From NCBI GenBank assembly GCA_965224415.1, contig CBDCZB010000003.1:62001-126000 (forward strand): a stretch of DNA of 64,000 nucleotides, given 5' to 3'. Source of the stretch: DAOUJI01 sp965224415 (lineage in GTDB: Bacteria > Chloroflexota > Dehalococcoidia > Lucifugimonadales > JAGWBF01). Both the position numbers and the translations under genes were made by a program. Under the pieces are notes generated by a model. That model was not told where the DNA came from. It did not search any database and saw nothing but the letters and a program-made list of their open reading frames with translations. How positions within the stretch are numbered: position 1 is the first letter of the stretch; the number at the start of each line of letters is the position of its first letter. Positions 34,489-41,739 of the stretch are shown here, piece after piece.

Positions 34489-34617
34489 ACTTAACTTATA
34501 GGCACTGACTCAATTTCATTTCGGGGAGACTTGACACCGGTAATCGAGGCTTTACACGGGTTAATCCGCTTGAGTCAGTGCAGTCTCCCCGTTGAGCTTT
34601 GGGCGAGCGACGCCGGG

Positions 34618-34660
34618 TGGTATAATTCGGGTGCAACTTATACTGCAACTGTTGGGTTGC
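34618..34660 (+). promoter_or_regulatory. Promoter and likely operator of the toxin-antitoxin pair
   Basis: TGGTATAAT at 34618-34626 is an extended -10 with a perfect TATAAT hexamer. Immediately downstream, GCAAC-TGTTGG-GTTGC (34645-34660) is an inverted repeat placed where an autoregulating antitoxin could bind. The antitoxin RBS (AGGAGA) follows at about 34685. Confidence 0.6.
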
Positions 34661-34695
34661 TATGAATGATCCCATATTCTGCCTAGGAGATTCCA

Positions 34696-34962
34696 GTGGC
34701 TTCTGCCGGTGAGGACCGCGTTGTCAGTCTTGACGGCGAGCAACTCGGTGAGATAGCCAACCTCCTTCGATTTAAAGGCGAACGGTTCCCCGTTCAGATT
34801 CAGGGTGAAACGGTCGGAGTCCTGGCGCCCCTCTCGGACCTGCGTGCGCTGGAGGTGCTGGAAGACCTACTTGACCTGCTCGACTCTCTGGACGCGCTGG
34901 AAGACTATCGCAAAACCGGCGGAGTCGACTTCGAGAGCATCAAGGCAGACCTCGGTCTTTGA
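34696..34962 (+). CDS. Antitoxin-like small protein
   Basis: 88 aa, GTG start, AGGAGA 7 nt upstream. Residues 8-55 look like a Phd/YefM-type DNA-binding half (VVSLDGEQLGEIANLLRF, VQIQGETVGVLAPLSDL). The acidic helix after it (EVLEDLLDLLDSLDALEDY) and the tail would wrap the toxin. Its stop overlaps the toxin start (TTGA). The antitoxin call rests mostly on gene order and size. Confidence 0.72.
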   Translation: MASAGEDRVVSLDGEQLGEIANLLRFKGERFPVQIQGETVGVLAPLSDLRALEVLEDLLDLLDSLDALEDYRKTGGVDFESIKADLGL

Positions 34963-35240
34963 CGTACAGGGTCATCCTGTCCAATGCGGCGGAACGAGAC
35001 CTCCGCAGCATCCGTGACGCGACTATAGCTCGACGCTTGGTGAATGCCATTGATGCGTTGGCGGATGACCCAATGCCGCCCGGCTCCGGGAAACTTCGGG
35101 GACACCGCGATGTGTGGCGCATTCGGGTTGGCGCGTGGCGCATCTGCTATGCGATAGAAGGGGATAGGCTGATAGTCCTGATATTGACCGTAGCCCAACG
35201 CGGGAACGTCTACGATAGGCTTCGCCGACGGTTGGGATAG
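34959..35240 (+). CDS. RelE/ParE-family toxin
   Basis: 93 aa, TTG start coupled to the upstream stop. Typical fold markers: YRVILSNAAERDLRSI, AIDALADDP, GKLRGHRDVWRIRVGAWRI and CYAIEGDRLIVLIL. RelE members cut mRNA on the ribosome and ParE members poison gyrase; the sequence does not settle which. The GHRDVWRIRVG...RICY pattern is closest to RelE-like proteins. It lies beside a decayed element and an IS630-type insertion. Confidence 0.9.
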   Translation: MTYRVILSNAAERDLRSIRDATIARRLVNAIDALADDPMPPGSGKLRGHRDVWRIRVGAWRICYAIEGDRLIVLILTVAQRGNVYDRLRRRLG

Positions 35241-35274
35241 CCCGGCGGATACAAGCGCATCTCTTAGTTGACTA

Positions 35275-36466
35275 GTACTGAACCAAATCAGGATTGGCAG
35301 GGATAGAGGCGATGGAGTTTGCGTCTGGCGTCTTGGGCAGTGAACCGCCAGTTAATGGTAGCTCCTATCGCGTTCCGCTCTGACACGCAGGCGCTGACGG
35401 CTCTTTCCAGGCTGTCCTCATCTCCGTTGCGTCCGCGCAGGCAGGCCCGGGCCAGCACGCTGAACTCGATCTCCGCCATATTCAGCCAGCTTCCGTGCTT
35501 GGGAGTGTGGTGCAACTCCAGCCGCTTGGCGATGCGCCGGGCCTCGGCCGCCGGGAAAGTCTCGTAAAGCGAGGCCATCCGATGCGTGTTCAGATTGTCG
35601 AGAACCAGCCGAATCACCGGGACATCGGGGTAGGCCTCATCCACCAGCCACCGCATCTGCTGAGCGAAGTCCTGCATGGTGCGTTGCCGGGTTATCGCCA
35701 CGTGGCGCCAGCCCCGGCGAGGCTCACAGGTGAGGAACAGGTTGCGCGTCCCTCCCCGCTGGTATTCGTAGTCCTCACGCCTCGGCCTCCCAGGCTTTGC
35801 CGGCAGCGGTTCCCTCACGTCGGCCAGCAACTGGGTGGAGGTCTCGTCAAAGCAGACCACCGGCCTCTGCGGATCGTAGGGCTCGGCGTAGAGATCCAGC
35901 ACGTCCTCCATGGCCGCCACGAACTCTCCACCTACCTTGGGGATGCACCATTGTTTCTTGAGCCACGGCTTGAGCGTGTTTTTTTTAGCCGCAGGCGGAC
36001 CGTCTCGGGAGATAAAGACTCCACCAATCCCAACTCCACCACCTTGCCCGCCAGGGCCCGCATGGTCCAGTGGTCATGACCGTCGGGCACCGGGCTGCAG
36101 GCCAAGGCTATCAGGTGGGCCTCCACCCTTTCATCCACCTTTCTGGGCCGGTTGACCTGGTTATGGTGCCTCAGCACCTCGTCCAGTCCTTCCTCGGCAT
36201 ACCGCCGCTTGGTGCGGAACACGGTCCGCTCCGACACGTCCAGTGCGGTGGCCACCTGGGGGCGGTCCAGCCCTCATCTATCTTGATCAGGATGCGGGCC
36301 CGGGTAATCGCCTGTGCGGAACTCCTCCCAGCCCTGATCATCTTCCTGAGCCGTCCCTTTTCCTGTGTTGCCAGCCGGACTCCGTACTTCTCCTGCACCA
36401 TGACCACCTCACATCCCACAACCCTTCGTCTATCCCCAAGGTAGCATCCTGTCTGGGCTCACGTAC
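35275..36466 (-). mobile_element. IS630-family insertion sequence
   Basis: Terminal sequences GTACTGAACCAAATCAGGAT (left) and GTACGTGAGCCCAGACAGGA (right, read inward) form imperfect inverted repeats, each flanked by TA, the IS630/Tc1 target. About 1.19 kb. The transposase runs on minus and is frameshifted. Confidence 0.85.
35288..36419 (-). pseudogene. IS630-family DDE transposase, frameshifted
   Basis: Three frames together give a full transposase. The N-terminal helix-turn-helix part (EKGRLRKMIRAGRSSAQA) is broken near 36258 by loss of one C in a C-tract. The middle (DVSERTVFRTKRRYAEEGLD) shifts at an eight-A tract (about 35979-35986) into the catalytic part. The latter has DDE residues in VVCFDETS, RLVLDNLNTH and LNMAEIEFS. 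The A8 site (A AAA AAA) could be a programmed -1 frameshift, since a -1 slip exactly restores the expected KKNTLKPWLKKQWCIPKVGG. The C-tract deletion looks inactivating. Confidence 0.88.
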
Positions 36467-36500
36467 TAACTGACAATGCCAGATTGGCCGAATACTAGCC

Positions 36501-36586
36501 GCGCATTGACGAGCAGGGTTCGCCCGCTTATCGTGACTTCTAAATCTAAGCTTATCAAAAGGGGGGGCGTGATGGCCAAGCTGGAG
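36501..36586 (+). promoter_or_regulatory. Promoter region and 5' end of MBL-fold gene (right copy of 86-bp repeat)
   Basis: TTGACG (36506-36511), 17 nt, TATCGT (36529-36534) is a plausible sigma-70 promoter. The first copy at 33941 has TTGGCG and the same TATCGT. The sequence continues through a G-run into ATGGCCAAG. Confidence 0.45.
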
Positions 36587-37336
36587 GTTCTGACCTACGG
36601 TTTTACTCTGATCACCAATCAAGGCTCCGTGGGGTACTCAACCAACTCTCTGCTCACCTATGGCAACCAGACCATCCTGGTTGACACTGGACCGCCGTCC
36701 AGACGGGGGCTGCTGGTGGAAAGCCTCAAGGCGAAGGGCATGACGCCCGCCGACGTGGACATGGTAATCCTGACCCACCTACACTGGGACCACTGTCTGA
36801 ATACCGATCTGTTCAAGAACTCTCGTATACTGGTCCATCCCGTGGAGTTGGACTACGCCCGCAATCCCAACCCCGGCGATCATGCCTGTGCGACCTACGT
36901 GGCGGACATGCTGGCCCGCTTGAAGGTCGAACCCGTCTCCGAAGGGGACGTGATAGTGGATGGCCTTACCATCATGGACACCCCTGGCCACACCAAGGGT
37001 CACATCAGCGTACAGGCCGACCTGGACGGCGAGAAGACGCTGATTGCCGGAGACGCCCTGCCCGACGGCGGCGCCGTGAAACGCGGCCTTCCATACAACA
37101 TATTCTGGGACATGAACGACGCCCGGGAGAGCGTGGAGAAGATGGTGGAAAGCTCCACGGTGTTCTACCCGGGCCACGACCTGCCTTTCAAGCTGGACGG
37201 CAAGGAGATTTCCTACCTGGACGGCCCCACCAATCTGGAAATCATCACGTCCAATGAAGGCGGGCAGGCGCCGACGATAAGCTGCACGGTGCACTCGGTC
37301 AAGGAGGTCAACCACAACCCCGTTCAGAAGGGCTAA
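36572..37336 (+). CDS. Metallo-beta-lactamase-fold hydrolase (AHL-lactonase-like)
   Basis: 254 aa from ATG at 36572, where homology begins. Zinc motif THLHWDHCLN (HxHxDH), then DTPGHTKGHISV (third His), AGDALPDGG (bridging Asp) and YPGHDLPF. Layout and length match the N-acyl-homoserine lactonase (AiiA-like) subgroup, but substrates vary widely. The true start is supported by the duplicated 5' fragment at 34012, which begins with the same ATG. Confidence 0.9.
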   Translation: MAKLEVLTYGFTLITNQGSVGYSTNSLLTYGNQTILVDTGPPSRRGLLVESLKAKGMTPADVDMVILTHLHWDHCLNTDLFKNSRILVHPVELDYARNPNPGDHACATYVADMLARLKVEPVSEGDVIVDGLTIMDTPGHTKGHISVQADLDGEKTLIAGDALPDGGAVKRGLPYNIFWDMNDARESVEKMVESSTVFYPGHDLPFKLDGKEISYLDGPTNLEIITSNEGGQAPTISCTVHSVKEVNHNPVQKG

Positions 37337-37417
37337 GGGGGACTTCAACTCAGACGGGAAACCGCTAAGCTCCCAGCGTTCCCTCCGTGCAACCCCCTAA
37401 GAAACCTTTTCGTAGCT

Positions 37418-37498
37418 CCCTCGCCCTCTGGGAGAGGGTTGGGGTGAGGGCGTCACCCAGCTTCTTGGAAGGCCCTGGATACCGGCCTGCGCCGGTAT
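37418..37498. repeat. REP-like palindrome plus 8-4-8 hairpin
   Basis: CCCTCTGGGAGAGGG with trailing TTGGGGTGAGGG, then ATACCGGC-CTGC-GCCGGTAT at 37479-37498. It lies between two convergent genes, so it may act as a transcript end. Confidence 0.8.
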
Positions 37499-37559
37499 GA
37501 CGGAGGTTGTGCCAAGGCCTCCGGAAGGGGGAGAAGGAGCACATTCCCCGGTTGGGTGT

Positions 37560-38756
37560 TTAACCGGCCCCGGCTTTGGCCTCCGCCTTCTTGAACTCCG
37601 GTATTACGTACTTGCCGAACATCTCGATGGTTTTCATGGCGGCGTTGTGGTCCAGGATTTCGGTGGCCACCTGAACCCCCAGTTGGTCTATGCCAGTGGC
37701 CTCGTAAAGCTTTGCGGCCTTGATGCAGCTGTCGGGGTTGCCGCCTACGACCACGCCTCGCTCGGCCAGCGTTTTGCCGTCGATTTCCTTCCAGGCCCAT
37801 TCGGCCAGAGCGCCTCCGCCGGACTCGTCCACCTCTTCAGGCTTCTCCAGCTGCGACGTGTCCACCGCACCGTCGAATGCGGCGTCCCTGCCCGTGGAGC
37901 GATAGAAGTCTTCCTTCAGGTGGTCGGGGATGCCTCCCCACTGGTCCAGCAGGGTCTTGTAGACGTCCACCTGGCCCTGGAGGTAGGGCTTGTCCGGCCC
38001 GATGAAGGTCTTGAGGGACAAGGCCGCCTTCTCCTTGGCCGCGAGGTCATCCTCGTCGCAGCAGGCCTGGGAGAGGCTGAGCCAGTTGTTGTTCACGAAC
38101 TTGCCCACCGGCTTGGCGCTCTTGATGTTCTCCCGGTAGGCTTGGATGTGGGGCGCCAAAAGCTCCGGCGCCGTGAAGGAGAGGGCCAGCACGCCGATGC
38201 CCTTCTCCGCCGCGAGCTGGTAAGTGTGGGGTTGGAGCGCCGCCACCCATATCGGCGGGTGGGGGTCTTGGTAGGGCTTGGGAAGCACCTCCCGCTGAGG
38301 TACGCTCCAGAACTCGCCCTCGTACTCGAAGTCCTTCGAGTCCCATATTTTGGGAATCATCTCCAGGGACTCGGCCCACATGGCCCTGGTGTTCCGGGGG
38401 TCAATGCCCATGCCCGTCTGCTCGTAAGGAGCCGAGCGGCCGGTGCCGAAGTCGAGCCTGCCTTTTGACAGGTGGTCTATCATGGCCACACGTTCAGCCG
38501 CCCGGACGGGGTGGTGGTAGGGAAGTATCATGACCCCGAAGCCAAGCCTGATCCGCTTGGTGATCCTGCTTAGAGCCGCCAGTATCACCTCAGGGCAGGG
38601 CGACATGGAGAACCCGGTCAGGAAATGGTGCTCTACAAACCAAACGTAGTCCCAGCCCATCTCATCGGCGAGGACGCACTGCTCAATCGTCTCCTCGATG
38701 GCCTTGTTGTCGTCGAGGGTGGGACGCTGTATTTCATACAAAACTCCGAACTTCAT
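37560..38756 (-). CDS. LLM-class flavin-dependent monooxygenase
   Basis: 398 aa. MKFGVLYEIQRPTLDD, WDYVWFVEHHFLTGFSMSP (active-site His pair), GFGVMILPYHHPVRAAERVA, LSKGRLDFGTGRSAPYEQTG and PHPPIWVAA are luciferase-family marks. Closest in style to alkanal monooxygenase-like enzymes of organic-matter degraders. Substrate unknown. Ends next to a REP-like palindrome. Confidence 0.9.
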   Translation of the reverse strand: MKFGVLYEIQRPTLDDNKAIEETIEQCVLADEMGWDYVWFVEHHFLTGFSMSPCPEVILAALSRITKRIRLGFGVMILPYHHPVRAAERVAMIDHLSKGRLDFGTGRSAPYEQTGMGIDPRNTRAMWAESLEMIPKIWDSKDFEYEGEFWSVPQREVLPKPYQDPHPPIWVAALQPHTYQLAAEKGIGVLALSFTAPELLAPHIQAYRENIKSAKPVGKFVNNNWLSLSQACCDEDDLAAKEKAALSLKTFIGPDKPYLQGQVDVYKTLLDQWGGIPDHLKEDFYRSTGRDAAFDGAVDTSQLEKPEEVDESGGGALAEWAWKEIDGKTLAERGVVVGGNPDSCIKAAKLYEATGIDQLGVQVATEILDHNAAMKTIEMFGKYVIPEFKKAEAKAGAG

Positions 38757-39330
38757 GGCGGCTCTCCCATCACATCGTAGCTGTGTTCTTTGCTCCTTGG
38801 CGTCAACATTCTATCGCCTATGCTTCGTTCCAACAACTTGGCGTTCGCGCTCGCGCCGAGCCTTGACACCGCCAACGCACAACTCCACCATGTTCTCCTA
38901 TGACTGTGCTCGACATCGTAGCCCCGTCATTCCGGCGGAGGCCGGAATCCAAGGGTTGCCGTATGTCTGTTGGCAGCCCTTCTATAGGCTTTCGAGCAAA
39001 TTCCCGTAGTCGGGAGCTGGGGAAACTGGCCAGTCGCCCCTACGAAATACCCACGGCCTGCCGTTGTCCGTCCGAACACCCCCACACTGTCATTCCGAAT
39101 GCCACGTTGCGGCGTGAGGAATCTAAGGACCTCGTTCACAAAGCCCGCCCGGCTAAAAACCCAACGCCCAAGAAGCTAGCCTCTGTAGGCGGGACGGAGA
39201 CACGCCCGTGGAGCGCCTCCTTAGATTCCTCGCTGCGCTTCGGAATGACAGCATGGCGACGCCGTTTCGATGCGCTTTCCAGTAAATGCTCCAAGTTACT
39301 CGACGCTCCAGTCTCGGGTGGAGACGGTCC
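38757..39330. other. Gene-free repeat-rich stretch
   Basis: Holds an 8-4-8 hairpin ATTCCGGC-GGAG-GCCGGAAT (38929-38948) and two facing copies of the GIY-YIG-associated repeat: 39087-39128 (with an extra ACGTTGCGG insertion) and 39220-39251 (reverse orientation). The 91 bp between them carries no gene. I see no protein-coding sequence. Confidence 0.8.
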
Positions 39331-40305
39331 GTGAAGCGGCGGGGAATACTGCTCTTCGTCATCCTGGCCGTGGCGGTGTTCGCCGGACTGGCCTTCTATG
39401 GAGACTTCCCCGAACTTATCGACCAAATCGCGGATTTCCCCGTACGGTTCTGGCTGGCAGCCCTTGGCCTTGCCGCCGCCAACTATGTACTCCGGCTGGT
39501 CCGCTGGCATTACTACATGCGGGTCCTCAAGATTCCGGTGGGACTGGTGTCCAGCGGACTGATATTCGTCGCCGGGCTCAGCATGGCCATCAGCCCCGGC
39601 CGGGTGGGGGAGCTGGCCAAGTCCTACTTCCTCAGGGAGAGGGCTGGCGTCCCCGTCTCACGCTCGTCAGCCGCCGTGGTGGCGGAGCGGGTGATGGACT
39701 TGGTGGGAGTGCTGCTCCTGAGTGTTTGGGGACTGTTCCTCGTTCCGTATGGCTGGGCAGCTGCGATATTAGTCATCGCAGGGGTGGCCGCGTTCTTCCT
39801 GCTGTGCGTCTCTTCCTGGGGGAGCGCAAAGGTTCTGGCCCTTCCCCTGCCTGCGCGGTGGAAGCCCTTCCTCACCAACGCCCGCGACTCGATACGACAG
39901 CTGTCAGGGCCGCGGGAGCTGGTGGTTGTGCTGCCCTTGAGCGTCGTGGCCTGGTTTATGGAAGGCCTGGCCATGTGGGTCGTGCTGCAAGGCCTGGGAG
40001 CGCCGGGCTCCCTGGGCGAGGCGGTGTCCATCTATGCCGCCGCCACCCTGTTGGGCGCCATCAGCTTGCTCCCTGGCGGTCTTGTTGGCACGGAGGGCGG
40101 AATGATAGCATTGCTTGGCCGCCTCGACATGTCCAGGACAACAGCATCTTCAGCTACATTCATTGTTCGCGTCTGCACACTCTGGTTTGCCATTGCACTG
40201 GGAGTCCTGGCCCTGGTCTATTTGCAGTTCCAACCGTCCAACAAAGAAAGAGAGTCCGGTGATACAGAGCGGGTTGAGACCGAAGCGCAAGGGCCTGCCG
40301 CTTAG
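39331..40305 (+). CDS. Flippase-like integral membrane protein (LPG_synthase_TM / UPF0104 family)
   Basis: 324 aa from GTG at 39331 (GGAG about 10 nt upstream; an ATG at 39286 has no RBS and follows repeat debris). About eight transmembrane helices. Family marks: VRWHYYMRVLKIP, AGLSMAISPGRVGELAKSYF, VAERVMDLVGVLLL, and LLPGGLVGTEGGMIALL near the C-terminus. Relatives include the MprF flippase domain and AglD. It is followed 11 bp later by a UbiA-type enzyme, so it may handle a polyprenyl-linked lipid. Confidence 0.85.
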   Translation: MKRRGILLFVILAVAVFAGLAFYGDFPELIDQIADFPVRFWLAALGLAAANYVLRLVRWHYYMRVLKIPVGLVSSGLIFVAGLSMAISPGRVGELAKSYFLRERAGVPVSRSSAAVVAERVMDLVGVLLLSVWGLFLVPYGWAAAILVIAGVAAFFLLCVSSWGSAKVLALPLPARWKPFLTNARDSIRQLSGPRELVVVLPLSVVAWFMEGLAMWVVLQGLGAPGSLGEAVSIYAAATLLGAISLLPGGLVGTEGGMIALLGRLDMSRTTASSATFIVRVCTLWFAIALGVLALVYLQFQPSNKERESGDTERVETEAQGPAA

Positions 40306-40316
40306 GCGCTGGCAGC

Positions 40317-41264
40317 ATGGCTGAACAGGAGAGGCCCGCAGACTCCCATCGGCCCGGCGCCTTCGGTGTTGTCAAGGCCGCCGTCATGTCCACACGCCCG
40401 GTGCAGTGGACCAAGGCCATCGTCGTCTTTCTGCCTTTGGCCTTTTCCCTTGATGAGCGATGGACCCTTGACGAGGGCGGGCTGTTCGTTGATCTGTTCC
40501 TGAACACTCTGGCAGGCGCAGCCATATTTGCCGCCTTGGCGGGTGCGGTCTACATTATTAACGACCTCTTCGATAGAGAAAGGGACAGGAACCACCCTCG
40601 AAAACACTCCAGGCCCATAGCCTCCGGGGTGTTCCCGGCGCCGGCCGCGGGGGCTGTAGCGGCGCTTCTACTGGCGGCAGGGTTGGCCGGGGCGTATCTC
40701 CTGGACGTGGGGTTCGGGGTTGTCGTGTCCGTCTACGTGGTCGTCAACGTGGGCTATTCCGGCCTGCTCAAGGGGATTGCCCTCCTGGACGTCATGTTGG
40801 TCAGCGCCGGGTATATATTGCGCGTTGTGGCGGGCGCCCAGATCATCGACGTGACGGTCTCCCCCTGGCTCTACTTCACCATAGGCCTGGGAGCCTTGTT
40901 CATCGCCTTGAGCAAGCGCCACAGCGAGCTGGCCGCGTCGGGAGACAATGCGGTCAGCCAACGATCAACCCTGGACCGGTACACCAGGGAATACCTCAGC
41001 CAGCTGATAATCATCACGGCGGCTGCGACCCTGGTGGCCTACTCCCTCTACACCTTCGAGGCGGCCAACGTCCCGGACAATCACAGCATGATGCTGACCA
41101 TCCCCTTCGTGATTTTCGGCCTGTTCCGCTACCTGTGGATTGTGAACCACACCACCGACGCCGAAAGCCCCGAATGGGTGATTATCCGGGACAAGCAACT
41201 GGTCCTGGACCTGGCGCTTTGGGCCGTGGCCGCAGTAACTATTCTGGCAGTGGACCGCGGTTGA
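40317..41264 (+). CDS. UbiA-family prenyltransferase, decaprenyl-phosphate phosphoribosyltransferase-like
   Basis: 315 aa, about nine transmembrane helices. First Asp motif YIINDLFDRERDRNHP with RKHSRPIASG, and a later SKRHSELA motif, as in DPPR synthase (Rv3806c type), which transfers phosphoribosyl from PRPP to decaprenyl phosphate on the way to arabinose donors. The RPVQWTKAIVVFLPL start also fits that subfamily. Exact donor and lipid are inferred. Paired with the upstream flippase-like gene. Confidence 0.82.
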   Translation: MAEQERPADSHRPGAFGVVKAAVMSTRPVQWTKAIVVFLPLAFSLDERWTLDEGGLFVDLFLNTLAGAAIFAALAGAVYIINDLFDRERDRNHPRKHSRPIASGVFPAPAAGAVAALLLAAGLAGAYLLDVGFGVVVSVYVVVNVGYSGLLKGIALLDVMLVSAGYILRVVAGAQIIDVTVSPWLYFTIGLGALFIALSKRHSELAASGDNAVSQRSTLDRYTREYLSQLIIITAAATLVAYSLYTFEAANVPDNHSMMLTIPFVIFGLFRYLWIVNHTTDAESPEWVIIRDKQLVLDLALWAVAAVTILAVDRG

Positions 41265-41455
41265 GGCGGCTCTCTCTTCCTTTGTCCGTTCTTCCTATTC
41301 CGGCGATGTGCCGCGCCGGAGTTTTGATTTGACAGGCCATAGGGCCGGTCGTAGAATGGTGGCGGCTTACGGGCCCCGTAGCCTGACGCATCCGCCTGAG
41401 TCCCGCCGAATAGGGAGCGGACCGGAGCCAGGCAGGACGCCCGAGGGGGTGTTGC

Positions 41456-41695
41456 ATGGCCAGCAGAGCGTTCATACTGATAGAAACCGCCGTTGGAAAA
41501 ACACGGGAAGTGAGCGACTCCCTCCGGGGCGTCAACGGAGTGGCGTCGGTGGACGTAGTCACCGGTCCCTACGACGTCATAGCCGTGATTGACGCTCCGG
41601 ACATGAACGTGATGGGCTCTGTGGTTACAGAGAGAATACACACTATTGGCGGTGTGGTCAGGACGGTAACCTGTGTAGCCGTGAGCAGTTCCTGA
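41456..41695 (+). CDS. Stand-alone Lrp/AsnC ligand-binding (RAM) domain
   Basis: 79 aa, GAGGGGG upstream. It covers only the C-terminal alpha-beta effector domain of Lrp/AsnC regulators (AFILIETAVGKTREVSDSL, VVTGPYDVIAVIDAPDM); the DNA-binding half is absent. Stand-alone RAM proteins bind amino acids and may modulate full-length partners. It precedes two acyl-CoA dehydrogenase genes by 44 bp. Confidence 0.9.
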   Translation: MASRAFILIETAVGKTREVSDSLRGVNGVASVDVVTGPYDVIAVIDAPDMNVMGSVVTERIHTIGGVVRTVTCVAVSSS

Positions 41696-41739
41696 CGCCG
41701 ATGATTTCCCGCTGAGACATCCCCAGGAGCGCCTCTAGA

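Larger units (their letters stand above)
34054..34581. mobile_element. 528-bp element with 12-bp terminal inverted repeats and 10-bp flanking duplications
   Basis: Ends are GCACTGACTCAA (34054-34065) and TTGAGTCAGTGC (34570-34581). AGTCTCCCCG flanks both ends exactly (34044-34053 and 34582-34591), as expected of a target-site duplication. Inside is a decayed reading frame with in-frame stops (readable pieces include KPAKKSIEAPGDESQ and DLPIKPDELREYV), two terminator hairpins and a further internal copy of the left end at 34502-34513. There is no transposase, so it looks like a non-autonomous or decayed element. Confidence 0.75.

Noticed and set aside
36476..36571. Upstream ATG of the MBL-fold gene
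   Set aside because: The added 32 residues translate the promoter region, and the duplicated fragment supports the start at 36572.
33941..36586. 86-bp repeats as an insertion target duplication
   Set aside because: About 10% divergence and unusual length; more likely an older segmental duplication. The separate IS630 has its own TA flanks.
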